NCBI RefSeq assembly: GCF_023715345.1
Contig: NZ_JAMBNY010000002.1
Location: 186,001-250,000 of the forward strand
Reading direction: 5' to 3'
Length of the DNA stretch: 64,000 nucleotides
DNA from: Paenibacillus camelliae
GTDB lineage: Bacteria; Bacillota; Bacilli; Paenibacillales; Paenibacillaceae
Under the pieces are notes generated by a model. It did not search any database. It worked only from the letters and a program-made list of their open reading frames with translations, and was not told where the DNA came from. Both the position numbers and the translations under genes were made by a program. Below are positions 17,612 to 26,119 of this stretch, one piece after another. Position 1 is the stretch's first letter, and each line of letters opens with the position of its first letter.

Positions 17612-17641
17612 ACTATACGCTATTCACCTTAAATTTGTCAA
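17612..17641 (-). promoter_or_regulatory. trp operon promoter
   Basis: Minus-strand TTGACA and TATAGT, 18 bases apart. The -35 box touches the aroH stop codon, and the transcript would start almost exactly at the first TRAP triplet (about 17605). Transcription from aroC-aroB-aroH upstream can also read through. Confidence 0.75.
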
Positions 17642-18007
17642 TCACTTTACCAAATCAGGTCGAAGCACCTTAGCGCCACCAAGATAAACATGCTTAATCT
17701 CATGCTGCGCCTTTTCTGTATTAACAAGGACCATCAAGCGCACACATTTTTCGAGACTACCCTGCACAGGAACCTCTAAGGAACACATTAATGGTACGAG
17801 CTCCCAGCCTGGAAGCTGTCGAATCGTTTGTGCTGGAAACGCCTGATCCAAATCCTGCGTTACCGTAATGAGAATGCTCGCAACATCTTCAGGCTGTACA
17901 TCATTCTCCTGGATTAGTGTCTGTAGCATCGCTAGTGTAACTTCTTTAATCTGTGCTGCATCATTCGCCTCAACAGTTGCAGCTGCTCTAATTCCACGAA
18001 CTCTCAT
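17642..18007 (-). CDS. aroH: Chorismate mutase, AroH class
   Basis: A 121-residue trimeric AroH-type chorismate mutase, converting chorismate to prephenate for tyrosine and phenylalanine. The N-terminal MRVRGIRAA (active-site Arg) and the C-terminal HVYLGGAKVLRPD are typical, with the SILITVTQDLD region in the middle. The start is 2 bases after aroB, and the trp promoter overlaps its stop codon. Same position as in B. subtilis aroF-aroB-aroH-trp. Confidence 0.95.
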   Translation of the reverse strand: MRVRGIRAAATVEANDAAQIKEVTLAMLQTLIQENDVQPEDVASILITVTQDLDQAFPAQTIRQLPGWELVPLMCSLEVPVQGSLEKCVRLMVLVNTEKAQHEIKHVYLGGAKVLRPDLVK

Positions 18008-18009
18008 GA

Positions 18010-19104
18010 TTATGCCTCCTGCTTAAGCTCTTCGATTATTTCTCTTACCCACTGTACAGGTACATCTGGCTTTATCTCCACTTTACCGATCTCGGTTGGA
18101 ACAACGAATACGACCGTTCCTTCGGAGAATTTTTTGTCATGCATCATCGCTGCAATGATATCATCTGTATCATAATGTGCTGGGATACGCGTTGGCAGTC
18201 CACAGCTTTCAAGCGCTAAAGTCGTAACGCGTAAAAGCTCTTCAGAAGCGCCGTATCGCACCCCTAGCTTAGCTGATCCAATCATCCCGATGGAGATCGC
18301 CTCTCCATGCAGAAGCTCATTGTAGCCAGCGACAGCTTCTAGTGCATGACCGATCGTATGCCCCAAATTCAAAATTGCTCTTAGACTTGATTCTTTTTCA
18401 TCTTGTGACACAACCTGTGCCTTCACGCCGCACCCTTTATATAACGCATAACCTAAAGCATCAGGCTTCATCTTGATTAAGTCATTGGCATGCTCGATGC
18501 ACCACTGAACGAATGACTCATCCCAAATCAAGCCATGCTTAACCACTTCAGATAATCCAGCCTTTACTTCACGCTCAGGTAAGCTTTGCAATGTGTTTAA
18601 GTCATACAACACGAATTCAGGCTGATGGAATGCTCCGATAATATTTTTAGCCATCGGATGGTTCACCGCAACCTTGCCGCCAACACTGCTATCATGTGCA
18701 AGGATCGTCGTAGGAATTTGGATAAATTTTACACCACGCATATAAGATGCAGCAGCAAAGCCAGCCAAGTCTCCGACAACTCCACCACCAAGCGCTATAA
18801 TCGCTGATTTACGGTCCAAGCCGCCTTCCAGTGCTTTGGAAACAAGCTGTTCCAAATTCGCCAGTGATTTTGACTGCTCACCTGATGGAACGACTGCAGA
18901 TACTACGCGATAGCCAGCAGACGATAGTGAAGCAGTAATATCATCTAAGTATAGAGGAGCTACCTTCTCATCCGTCACAATCATGAGTGGAGATTTTTTG
19001 CCTATACCATGATTTTCGAAAAAAGAAGAGACCTCAGCTAAGAGGCCTTCCCCTATATAAATCGGATAAGAACGTTCGCCAAGCTCAACATTCAGCTGAC
19101 GCAT
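18010..19104 (-). CDS. aroB: 3-dehydroquinate synthase
   Basis: AroB cyclises DAHP to 3-dehydroquinate, the second step of the shikimate pathway, using NAD+ and a metal. Motifs seen: GGGVVGDLAGFAAASYMRG, QIPTTILAHDSSVGGKVAVNH, and the metal-binding GLSEVVKHG, ILNLGHTIGHALE and LHGEAISIGM. I set the start at 19104 (MRQLNVELGERSYPI), which leaves one base after aroC; the open frame runs on into aroC but homologues start here. 364 residues. Confidence 0.95.
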   Translation of the reverse strand: MRQLNVELGERSYPIYIGEGLLAEVSSFFENHGIGKKSPLMIVTDEKVAPLYLDDITASLSSAGYRVVSAVVPSGEQSKSLANLEQLVSKALEGGLDRKSAIIALGGGVVGDLAGFAAASYMRGVKFIQIPTTILAHDSSVGGKVAVNHPMAKNIIGAFHQPEFVLYDLNTLQSLPEREVKAGLSEVVKHGLIWDESFVQWCIEHANDLIKMKPDALGYALYKGCGVKAQVVSQDEKESSLRAILNLGHTIGHALEAVAGYNELLHGEAISIGMIGSAKLGVRYGASEELLRVTTLALESCGLPTRIPAHYDTDDIIAAMMHDKKFSEGTVVFVVPTEIGKVEIKPDVPVQWVREIIEELKQEA

Positions 19105-19105
19105 T

Positions 19106-20275
19106 CTAGTAGTTCTCCAATTGCTCTTTATAGTTTTTAAGGTTAGCGTGAATTTCCTCGATCGAATCTCCACCGAATTTCTCAAGGAATGCACGAGCAA
19201 CTTCCCAAGTTACAACATGTTCTAGCACGACGCTTGCAGCAGGTACCGCACAGCTGTCAGAACGTTCAACCTGTGCTGTAAACTCTTCTTTTGTATCAAT
19301 ATCTACACTACGAAGTGGCTTGTACAGTGTTGGAATTGGCTTCATAACACCACGCACTACGATCTGCTCTCCGTTTGTCATACCGCCTTCGAAGCCGCCT
19401 AAGCGATTCGTTGCACGATGATAGCCCTTCTCTGGTGTATATAGAATTTCGTCATGTACCTCTGAGCCGCGCAATTGTGCTGCTTCAAATCCGATACCGA
19501 TCTCTACACCCTTGAACGCGTTAATGGATACAACTGCTTGAGCAATACGTGCATCAAGCTTACGATCCCACTGAACATGACTGCCTAGTCCGATTGGCAC
19601 CCCTTCAATGATACATTCTACAATACCACCAATGGAGTCGCCTTCCTGCTTAATTTGATCGATGTAAGCTGTCATTTTTTCTTCCGTCTCTTTGTCCACA
19701 ACACGAACTGATGATTCCTCAGTACGTGCGATAAGCTCATCAATTGGAAGGTTATTTTTAGGTGCCTCAATCTCACCAATACGAATAACCTGACCCGCTA
19801 CTTTAATACCGAATTCAGCCAGAAGCTGTCTTGCTACTGCACCGACAGCAACACGAGCAGCCGTCTCTCTTGCGGAGGAACGTTCAAGTACGTTGCGCAG
19901 ATCCTTCAAGTTATACTTCAAGCCACCATTAAGATCGGCATGACCTGGACGTGGACGGTGAACGCGACGTTTTGTCTCATCGTTGCCTTCAATCGGCTCG
20001 ATATTCATCACTTTCGTCCAATGCTTCCAGTCGTTATTCTCAACAACTAGCGCTACAGGCGCACCTGTCGTTTTACCGTGACGAACACCACCTACAATAT
20101 TCGCAGTATCCTTCTCGATTTGCATACGACGTCCTCTGCCGTGGCCCTTCTGACGACGCTGTAGCTGAAAATTCAGCTCTTCAAAATCTAGCGTTAAATT
20201 ACTAGGTAATCCCTCTATAATAGCGGTCAGCTGAGGACCGTGGGTTTCCCCTGCTGTTAAGTAACGTAAACTCAA
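19106..20275 (-). CDS. aroC: Chorismate synthase
   Basis: Chorismate synthase (called AroF in B. subtilis) makes chorismate from EPSP with reduced FMN. Motifs: [11 protein letters not shown] at the N-terminus, [40 protein letters not shown] region, and [12 protein letters not shown]. The start is a TTG at 20275: AAGGAGGAG lies six bases before it, while the ATG codons ten residues upstream have no ribosome site. First gene of aroC-aroB-aroH-(trp), with its own promoter. Confidence 0.95.
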   Translation of the reverse strand: MSLRYLTAGETHGPQLTAIIEGLPSNLTLDFEELNFQLQRRQKGHGRGRRMQIEKDTANIVGGVRHGKTTGAPVALVVENNDWKHWTKVMNIEPIEGNDETKRRVHRPRPGHADLNGGLKYNLKDLRNVLERSSARETAARVAVGAVARQLLAEFGIKVAGQVIRIGEIEAPKNNLPIDELIARTEESSVRVVDKETEEKMTAYIDQIKQEGDSIGGIVECIIEGVPIGLGSHVQWDRKLDARIAQAVVSINAFKGVEIGIGFEAAQLRGSEVHDEILYTPEKGYHRATNRLGGFEGGMTNGEQIVVRGVMKPIPTLYKPLRSVDIDTKEEFTAQVERSDSCAVPAASVVLEHVVTWEVARAFLEKFGGDSIEEIHANLKNYKEQLENY

Positions 20276-20343
20276 AACTAGCTCCTCCTTCAACATGCAA
20301 AACATTGTTCTGCTTTAGTGTAATGCCGTAAACATCTTTGCTC

Positions 20344-20372
20344 ATTATAGTACAGCACTGCGGGTTTGACAA
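20344..20372 (-). promoter_or_regulatory. Promoter of the aroC-aroB-aroH operon
   Basis: Minus-strand TTGTCA and TATAAT, 17 bases apart; transcription would start near 20337, about 60 bases before the aroC TTG start. An inverted repeat (AGGTGAGC...GCTCACCT, 20398-20436) lies just upstream, after cheR, and may be its terminator although it lacks a U-tract. Confidence 0.7.
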
Positions 20373-20458
20373 GAAACTGCAAGCAAAAGCAGAACAAGGT
20401 GAGCTGTGCGATCAATATGAAGGCACCTGTGCTCACCTCATCATTACAGCCTTAATAG

Positions 20459-21241
20459 TTAGCATTTTCGATAGAAAAATGTATCGGCAGTTTCGAATCC
20501 ATATTGTGATGGAGTAAAGATTTGCTCGGTACTGCCAACGAACAATATACCACCCTTTTTCAGTGCTTTTGCGAATTTATGATACAAATCATGCTTAGCT
20601 TCTTCTGTAAAATAAATCATGACATTACGACACACAATGAGATCGAACTCCGAATCAAATGCATCGTACAATAAATTTTGCTGTCTAAAGTCGACCACGC
20701 GTTTCAATTCAGGCTTTACGGAGTATACGCCTTCTTCTTCCAAAAAGTATTTTTTTAGAAAGGATGCAGGCACATCTCTTACCGAGCGATCCAAATAATA
20801 GCCCTGTTGCGCTTTTTTCAGCACACCTTGATCTAGATCCGTAGCCAGCAAGGTTGTTTTATGAAGAGCTCCCAGATCATCAAGAATCATCGCAAGCGTA
20901 TAGGGCTCTTCACCCGTAGAACAAGCAGCACTCCATATTTTCAGCTTGGAAGAGGACACGCTAATCATATCCGGTAAAAACTGCTGACGCAGTATGTCCC
21001 AGCGCTGAGGATTTCTCCAAAACTCCGAAACATTAATAGTCATCCGGTCTAGAAACTCCTCAAGCATAGCTGGTTGCTGCACAAGCGCCTCGTAATAGGT
21101 TTCGAACGTTGTGTATCCATGCTTAAGACGAAGAGTAGTGAGTCTGCGCTTCATCTGAGCTTCCTTGTAAAGCGATAAATCTATCGCAGTCTTCTTCTTT
21201 ATGTTGTCAATAAATCGTAGAAAGTCCAAGTCGTCTGTCAT
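20459..21241 (-). CDS. cheR: Chemoreceptor glutamate methyltransferase CheR
   Basis: CheR methylates glutamates of chemoreceptors using S-adenosylmethionine, setting the adaptation level in chemotaxis. The N-terminal helical domain is residues 1-75 (LYKEAQMKRRLTTLRLKHG). The SAM domain has WSAACSTGEEPYTLAM, LATDLDQGVL and FDLIVCRNVMIYF. 260 residues, normal. Its place between ndk and the aro genes is the same as in B. subtilis. Confidence 0.95.
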   Translation of the reverse strand: MTDDLDFLRFIDNIKKKTAIDLSLYKEAQMKRRLTTLRLKHGYTTFETYYEALVQQPAMLEEFLDRMTINVSEFWRNPQRWDILRQQFLPDMISVSSSKLKIWSAACSTGEEPYTLAMILDDLGALHKTTLLATDLDQGVLKKAQQGYYLDRSVRDVPASFLKKYFLEEEGVYSVKPELKRVVDFRQQNLLYDAFDSEFDLIVCRNVMIYFTEEAKHDLYHKFAKALKKGGILFVGSTEQIFTPSQYGFETADTFFYRKC

Positions 21242-21262
21242 ATTTAAGCCCCCCTATCAAGC

Positions 21263-21706
21263 TTAAATCCAGCGCTGGATGCTATGCTCATACTCGACAA
21301 GCTCCTGCTTAGAGAAGAAGATGGATATTTCTCTAGCAGCGTTCTCTTCGGAATCAGATCCATGGATAAGATTAAAATTTGTATGTACTGCATAATCGGA
21401 ACGGATCGTTCCCGGTGCTGCTTCAACTGCATTGGTTTTACCAATCATCGCACGTGTTAAAGCAATGACATTATCGCCTTCCCATACCATTGCAAACACA
21501 GGTCCGGATGTAATGAATTCAACTAATTTATCGTAAAATGGCTTTCCTTTATGCTCTCCGTAATGGCGCTCAGCAAGCTCTTCTGATATCTTCATAAACT
21601 TTGCAGCGACTAGCTTCAAGCCTTTTTTCTCGAATCGTGTGACGAGCTCACCAATTAACCCTCTTTGTACGCCATCAGGCTTAATCATTAAGAATGTTCT
21701 TTCCAT
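21263..21706 (-). CDS. ndk: Nucleoside diphosphate kinase
   Basis: Ndk equalises nucleoside triphosphate pools via a phosphohistidine. [15 protein letters not shown] opens the protein, with [12 protein letters not shown] and the catalytic histidine in [13 protein letters not shown] start at 21706 (MERTFL), giving 147 residues as in homologues; nine extra codons upstream are in frame but the ATG at 21706 follows AAGGGGC. The C-terminus ([12 protein letters not shown]) is a typical end. Confidence 0.94.
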   Translation of the reverse strand: MERTFLMIKPDGVQRGLIGELVTRFEKKGLKLVAAKFMKISEELAERHYGEHKGKPFYDKLVEFITSGPVFAMVWEGDNVIALTRAMIGKTNAVEAAPGTIRSDYAVHTNFNLIHGSDSEENAAREISIFFSKQELVEYEHSIQRWI

Positions 21707-21732
21707 CGATAATGCCCCTTCCCCTAAGCGCA

Positions 21733-22707
21733 TTAGTAATTTCTCTTACCAACAAAATGAGCAATTTCAGTTAGGCTTTTACGTGCTGAATTAGCGGGCA
21801 GTTGCTCCAGAACCGCTAACGCTTTTGCAATATAACGATTGGCCAACTCATCTGCAAGCTGGCTTCCCTCGCTTCTACGAATGTAATGAATGGCTTTGCT
21901 CGTATCCGCACCGTCACCCTCGGAATGGATTCTTTTAATCTCCTGAAGGAGAGGCTCACGAACAGCTTCATCCTGCAATGCAAGAATGACAGGAAGCGTA
22001 ATGTTGCCTTGGCGAATATCTGATCCTGGAGGTTTGCCAATTTGCTTCTCTGTTCCGTACAGATCGAGCAAATCATCCCGAATTTGAAAAGCCATACCAA
22101 CATTGTAACCATAACGATATAACGCATTATAATGCTGTGGGCTGCACCCAGAGACAATTCCACCGAGCTGTGTGCTAATCGCAAGCAGCAATGCCGTTTT
22201 CCGTCTGATGCGCAGCAAGTAATTGCGTATCGACTGATCCGTATTAAAGAAGTCGCGTATTTGTTCCATTTCTCCAATACACATCTCTACAAGTGCCTTT
22301 GACAGCATTTGATGTACGATCGGGTTATTAATTTGAGCAATTTGCGTTAACGCTTGGCCGTGAATATAATCCCCTGTGTACATCGCAATGCGATTGTCCC
22401 ATTTAGACTTTACCGTTAATTGCCCTCTGCGCGTAGTAGCATCATCGATTACGTCATCATGCACAAGCGAAGCCATGTGTATAAGCTCGAGTGTGACGGC
22501 TACCTTTTTAAGCTCCTCAAAATGATACGACCCAAACTTTCCGCCAAGTAGTACGAAGATTGGTCGTATCCGCTTGCCACCTGCTTTAAGCAGATGAAGC
22601 GCCGCATCTGATAGCAACGGTTGCTCGTCAGTCACGACACGCTCTAGCTCATTTTCTATTTTATTAATATCGCCCTTCATTTTGGCGTATATTTCCATCA
22701 GTTTCAT
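21733..22707 (-). CDS. hepT: Heptaprenyl diphosphate synthase component II
   Basis: HepT is the catalytic prenyltransferase subunit making the C35 side chain of menaquinone-7. The two aspartate-rich motifs are intact: [15 protein letters not shown] (first) and [13 protein letters not shown] (second), plus GGKRIRP for substrate binding. 324 residues. It needs HepS, encoded two genes upstream with menG between them, the same order as in Bacillus. Confidence 0.94.
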   Translation of the reverse strand: MKLMEIYAKMKGDINKIENELERVVTDEQPLLSDAALHLLKAGGKRIRPIFVLLGGKFGSYHFEELKKVAVTLELIHMASLVHDDVIDDATTRRGQLTVKSKWDNRIAMYTGDYIHGQALTQIAQINNPIVHQMLSKALVEMCIGEMEQIRDFFNTDQSIRNYLLRIRRKTALLLAISTQLGGIVSGCSPQHYNALYRYGYNVGMAFQIRDDLLDLYGTEKQIGKPPGSDIRQGNITLPVILALQDEAVREPLLQEIKRIHSEGDGADTSKAIHYIRRSEGSQLADELANRYIAKALAVLEQLPANSARKSLTEIAHFVGKRNY

Positions 22708-22752
22708 ATTCTCACCCTAACCGTTGCGGCAACTATACTTTTTCTCACCCGC

Positions 22753-23469
22753 TTACTTTTGTCCGATATGCAACGCTGCAATACCGAAGAAAAAGTTTTT
22801 TACATAGACGTTTTTGGAGCCAGCTTCCTCAAACAGTGCTTTAAGCTCTTTCGCATCTAAAAAAAGCTGTAAGGAATCTGGCAGCCACTTGTAGGCTGCA
22901 AACTGTTTTGCAAAAGCTTTACCAAGCAACGGTACAATTTTCTCGAAGTAAAAATAATAAATGCTCTTAAATGGCTGCGCCTGAGGCTTTGACATATCGA
23001 GGCAGACAATTTTCCCACCTGGCTTTACTACGCGCAGCATTTCGGATACGACCTGCTTATAATCAGGTACATTCCTAAGCCCAAATCCAATCGTGACAAA
23101 GTCAAACGAGTTATCAGCAAAAGGAAGCTCCATTGCATTACCTTGCACAAGCTTAATTTGGTCACTTAATCCAGCGGCTGCTACTTTGCGTTTGCCAACT
23201 GCTAGCATCTGCTCACTAAAATCAAGACCAACTATGTTACCTGTTCCACTAGCCTTAGCTAAATCAATCGTCCAGTCACACGTACCGCAGCATAAATCGA
23301 GTGCGGTTTGCCCTGACTTCACATCCATGAGCTGCATCGTTTTTTTGCGCCAAGTCTTATGCTGCCTGAAGCTCATAATATCATTCATTTTATCGTATTT
23401 CGGTGCAATATTTTCGAATAGATCATGCACATGACTTTTAGAAGAATCTTGCATAGAGTTAGAACTCAT
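22753..23469 (-). CDS. menG: Demethylmenaquinone methyltransferase
   Basis: MenG (UbiE family) methylates demethylmenaquinone to menaquinone with SAM, the last step of the pathway. The UbiE signatures are YDKMNDIMSFRQHKTWRK at the N-terminus and VTIGFGLRNVPDY; the SAM motif is DLCCGTCDWTIDLA. 238 residues. It overlaps hepS by four bases and is followed by hepT. Confidence 0.95.
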   Translation of the reverse strand: MSSNSMQDSSKSHVHDLFENIAPKYDKMNDIMSFRQHKTWRKKTMQLMDVKSGQTALDLCCGTCDWTIDLAKASGTGNIVGLDFSEQMLAVGKRKVAAAGLSDQIKLVQGNAMELPFADNSFDFVTIGFGLRNVPDYKQVVSEMLRVVKPGGKIVCLDMSKPQAQPFKSIYYFYFEKIVPLLGKAFAKQFAAYKWLPDSLQLFLDAKELKALFEEAGSKNVYVKNFFFGIAALHIGQK

Positions 23470-24323
23470 TGGGCCTCCACTCGTTTCATTGAATATTTCG
23501 CAACTTTCATCGCCATTTCCTCCATTAATGCATGAAGCTCAAGCTTCAGCTCGGAAAAATGCTCATGATCTAACAAGCGATGAATCGCTTCATGCGCTGT
23601 ATGTAGCTTGTCTAGCATAAAATGCTGAATCTTATATTTTTCAAGTAAATGCTCATATTCATTTTGTTTAATTAATGTTTTTTCCTCAGCTGTTATCGTC
23701 ATGCCGAGCAATGACCAGTAAGCGAAGCTGCGCGCATAGCCGCCCGCTGCCAAACTGTTTTTTAGCTCCTCATAGATTACTTCAAAACGAGACACATAGT
23801 GAAGCAGCTCTTCCCATATGCTGTGCAGCGGATCTTCAAAGAATCGCTTAAAAGGCTGAAACATCTCACTTTTAAGATTTATTCGGCTACTTAAATAGTC
23901 CTCTGCAGAAAGAGTAGCTGCCTGAACCTTCTCATATAGCGTAACCTTCATGCGATTCACATCTGCAACCGCTTTACTTAATAGCCCAATAAGCTCCACT
24001 TCTCCAGCCTTAGCCAACAAGTGGTAAAAGCGCGCACTAAAGTAATCACCTGCTAAAATTTTTAATTGTCTTGAACGCATTTGCTCTTCCGTTCGTTGTC
24101 CAATCTCCGTATCGATAAGATCATGGGTATCCATACCTAGTTGAACTAAAGCTGTTACTATATTATATAGCTCCGAACGCTCCATATTGATATTAGAGCT
24201 TCTAAGGGCACCGAATAGCAACTGCAATCTAGGCTCTGCATACGCAGGGAGCTCTGTATGTTGCTGAATCATATCATATTGGACAAATGGTGCTGCAGCA
24301 TCGGCTACACGGTATTTTTTCAT
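23466..24323 (-). CDS. hepS: Heptaprenyl diphosphate synthase component I
   Basis: HepS is the non-catalytic subunit that partners HepT and sets the chain length of the heptaprenyl product. The sequence is weakly conserved, as usual for this family; LVQLGMDTHDLID in the first half and the acidic, helical character fit. 285 residues. Identification rests on both sequence and the hepS-menG-hepT order. Confidence 0.88.
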   Translation of the reverse strand: MKKYRVADAAAPFVQYDMIQQHTELPAYAEPRLQLLFGALRSSNINMERSELYNIVTALVQLGMDTHDLIDTEIGQRTEEQMRSRQLKILAGDYFSARFYHLLAKAGEVELIGLLSKAVADVNRMKVTLYEKVQAATLSAEDYLSSRINLKSEMFQPFKRFFEDPLHSIWEELLHYVSRFEVIYEELKNSLAAGGYARSFAYWSLLGMTITAEEKTLIKQNEYEHLLEKYKIQHFMLDKLHTAHEAIHRLLDHEHFSELKLELHALMEEMAMKVAKYSMKRVEAQ

Positions 24324-24432
24324 TGATGAAGCCTCCGAACAAAAATAGGTAACATTCCTCTTTACAATGCAAATTATTATATCATATATTTTCTGTCATT
24401 CCTAGAAAGGTTATTACGACATCGAATCTTTC

Positions 24433-24963
24433 TTAAATCTCATAGTGTAATGGCCAAAAAGCTGACTTTCTGATTCGAAGCCATTCATTCCAAGTCCGAT
24501 CTTCAAGCCAATGGATATCCTCTAACTGCTCAAGCCCTTTTTCAAGCCAAACGTCGTCTTGATGAATCGTAAGCTGAAGCAATTGTTGCTGCTCTTGCTT
24601 AAACTTCTCTTCTCTGTATACCTTCAGCTTCAGCTGTTCAATATTGTTGCCGTAGTAAAATGCAAGCGCAATATACATAGGTACAACTCGATATAGCTGC
24701 TCTTGAATCGTTTCGTCTTGCTTTAACAATAACTCAACTTGCAATACACCGTGCTGCAGCTTAATCGCACTTAGCGTCGTTGTATCAATATGTTCAGACA
24801 GTACATCAACGAGATTATTGTTAGTCAACGGCTCACTTTTATGATGTGTCATCGCTGCCAAATGAGTTTTTGGCACTTCGACATAACGGCTGACTATTAA
24901 AACGATTCCCAATAACAGGATGACGACAACTAATCCTTTAAGCAGTGCTAATGCTATTCTCAT
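24433..24963 (-). CDS. Uncharacterised single-pass membrane protein between mtrB and hepS
   Basis: A protein of about 176 residues with an N-terminal membrane segment (residues 5-26, ALALLKGLVVVILLLGIVL) and an outside domain rich in leucine, glutamate and glutamine. I do not recognise the family. I start at ATG 24963, with GAGAGTGAG about 9 bases upstream; an earlier start would overlap the promoter at 24989-25017. In B. subtilis mtrB is followed directly by hepS, so this gene is an insertion in the conserved block. Function unknown. Confidence 0.65.
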   Translation of the reverse strand: MRIALALLKGLVVVILLLGIVLIVSRYVEVPKTHLAAMTHHKSEPLTNNNLVDVLSEHIDTTTLSAIKLQHGVLQVELLLKQDETIQEQLYRVVPMYIALAFYYGNNIEQLKLKVYREEKFKQEQQQLLQLTIHQDDVWLEKGLEQLEDIHWLEDRTWNEWLRIRKSAFWPLHYEI

Positions 24964-24988
24964 TAACAATCGCTCACTCTCTACATCA

Positions 24989-25017
24989 TTTATAACAGTG
25001 TACGGTTGACTTGTACA
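24989..25017 (-). promoter_or_regulatory. Candidate promoter for the membrane gene and hepS-menG-hepT
   Basis: Minus-strand TGTACA and TATAAA, 17 bases apart, immediately downstream of the mtrB terminator. Only a moderate match to consensus at -35. Confidence 0.4.
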
Positions 25018-25085
25018 CAATATTCAACTTTTCGAGAGTTTTATAGTGATTGCTGCACAATCAACGACAATTAGGGTTAGGTATA

Positions 25086-25116
25086 TAGAAAAATCCCAGC
25101 TCTAGTTGCTGGGATT
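25086..25116 (-). terminator. Terminator after mtrB
   Basis: AATCCCAGC and GCTGGGATT form a perfect 9-bp stem with a short loop, followed on the minus strand by TTTTTC. It starts 14 bases after the mtrB stop codon. Confidence 0.8.
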
Positions 25117-25129
25117 GACTATGTATCGA

Positions 25130-25351
25130 CTATTCATCCGTATGAATTTCGCCGTAACGCGTTAAGACGTGAGCCTTACCTCGAATTTTGATTGCAGAAG
25201 TATGGTCTGTAAATTGACATATTAGCACTTCGTTTTTATCTAGCTTTTCTGTATGATGAAATCGAGTATCCTGTCCACGAGTTAATCCCATGATCGTTAC
25301 TCCTGCGTCTTTCGCTCTAATAACAACATAATCACCTGTTTGCTGCTCCAT
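25130..25351 (-). CDS. mtrB: Tryptophan RNA-binding attenuation protein (TRAP)
   Basis: TRAP is an 11-subunit ring that binds tryptophan and then wraps (G/U)AG-repeat RNA, ending trp transcription early. The 73-residue sequence keeps the core [22 protein letters not shown] and [11 protein letters not shown]. The tryptophan-pocket threonines (T24, T29) and serine (S52) and the RNA-contact residues K36, K55 and R57 correspond to those of B. subtilis TRAP. It has its own promoter and terminator. mtrA (folE), which precedes mtrB in B. subtilis, is missing. Its target leader is at 17435-17641 in this window. Confidence 0.95.
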   Translation of the reverse strand: MEQQTGDYVVIRAKDAGVTIMGLTRGQDTRFHHTEKLDKNEVLICQFTDHTSAIKIRGKAHVLTRYGEIHTDE

Positions 25352-25389
25352 TGTTTATACCTCGCTTTCTGTAACAAGCATTCTCATGC

Positions 25390-25418
25390 ATTATATTGGA
25401 TATTCGATGAATTCGCAA
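25390..25418 (-). promoter_or_regulatory. Promoter of mtrB
   Basis: Minus-strand TTGCGA and TATAAT separated by 17 bases, between the hbs terminator and the mtrB start; the leader would be about 30 bases. Confidence 0.7.
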
Positions 25419-25441
25419 TGCTGATCCGTTCAGTTCCATAT

Positions 25442-25479
25442 AAAAAAAGCTACAGCAGTCATAGAAGACCCGTAGCTTT
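25442..25479 (-). terminator. Terminator after hbs
   Basis: AAAGCTAC pairs with GTAGCTTT around an 18-base loop, followed by seven U on the minus strand, 15 bases beyond the hbs stop codon. Confidence 0.75.
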
Positions 25480-25493
25480 AATTTTCACATGCA

Positions 25494-25769
25494 CTATTGT
25501 GCAACGATTTCTTTTAACTGCTTACCAGGCTTAAACGCTGGGATTTTGCTTGCAGCAATTTCGATTTCTTCACCTGTTTGTGGGTTGCGGCCTTTGCGTG
25601 CTTGACGCTCGCGCACCTCAAAGTTACCAAAGCCAACAAGTTGAACTTTGTCCCCGCTCTGAAGCGCATCACCGATTGCTTCAAATACAGCATCCACTGC
25701 TTTACCTGCATCCTTTTTTGATAGACCAGATAGCTCTGAAACCTGATTAATTAAATCCGTTTTATTCAT
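25494..25769 (-). CDS. hbs: HU family DNA-binding protein
   Basis: HU is the small dimeric nucleoid protein that bends DNA without sequence preference. The 91 residues start [15 protein letters not shown] and include [19 protein letters not shown] and the arm region with the [10 protein letters not shown] signature and [17 protein letters not shown] is perfectly spaced before the ATG. It lies between spoIVA and mtrB as in B. subtilis and has its own terminator. Confidence 0.96.
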   Translation of the reverse strand: MNKTDLINQVSELSGLSKKDAGKAVDAVFEAIGDALQSGDKVQLVGFGNFEVRERQARKGRNPQTGEEIEIAASKIPAFKPGKQLKEIVAQ

Positions 25770-26119
25770 AGTTTCACCTCCTTAACGTAGGCTGTTATTT
25801 CTCATATTGACCTTTTTCTAGAAATATATACCTTTTGACAATAAAACTATAGTAATACAAGGGACGAGCAAATACAAGTATTGCTGTAACTTTTATATAA
25901 TTGCTTGAAGTGACTTGTCTTTTCTAAGTTTTGAGCTAGGTTTGTTTCATCTTAATACGATTCTTTCAACGAAGCTAGTAGCCTCAGAACTATTTTCAAA
26001 TTCGCTTGTCCTATTCTAAACTATCTTTACTCTTTCGACGTACTATCATACATACGATACAAAAAACCTCCTGTTATCGTCATCGATAACAGGAGGTTTT
26101 TGACTAACAGCTTGGAGCA
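25770..26119. other. Intergenic region between hbs and spoIVA
   Basis: Holds the spoIVA terminator (26061-26101) and about 280 bases of AT-rich sequence that must contain the hbs promoter. TATAGT and TATATA boxes are present on the minus strand (near 25848 and 25897) but none has a convincing -35 at 16-18 bases. No coding region or RNA gene is seen. Confidence 0.45.
26061..26101. terminator. Terminator after spoIVA
   Basis: A perfect stem of about 19 bp (AAAACCTCCTGTTATCG and complement) around TCAT, with A/T runs on both sides, beginning 18 bases after the spoIVA stop codon. Confidence 0.85.

Noticed and set aside
18010..19200. 396-residue AroB starting inside aroC
   Set aside because: The extra N-terminus is not AroB-like and would overlap aroC by 95 bases; ATG 19104 fits homologues.
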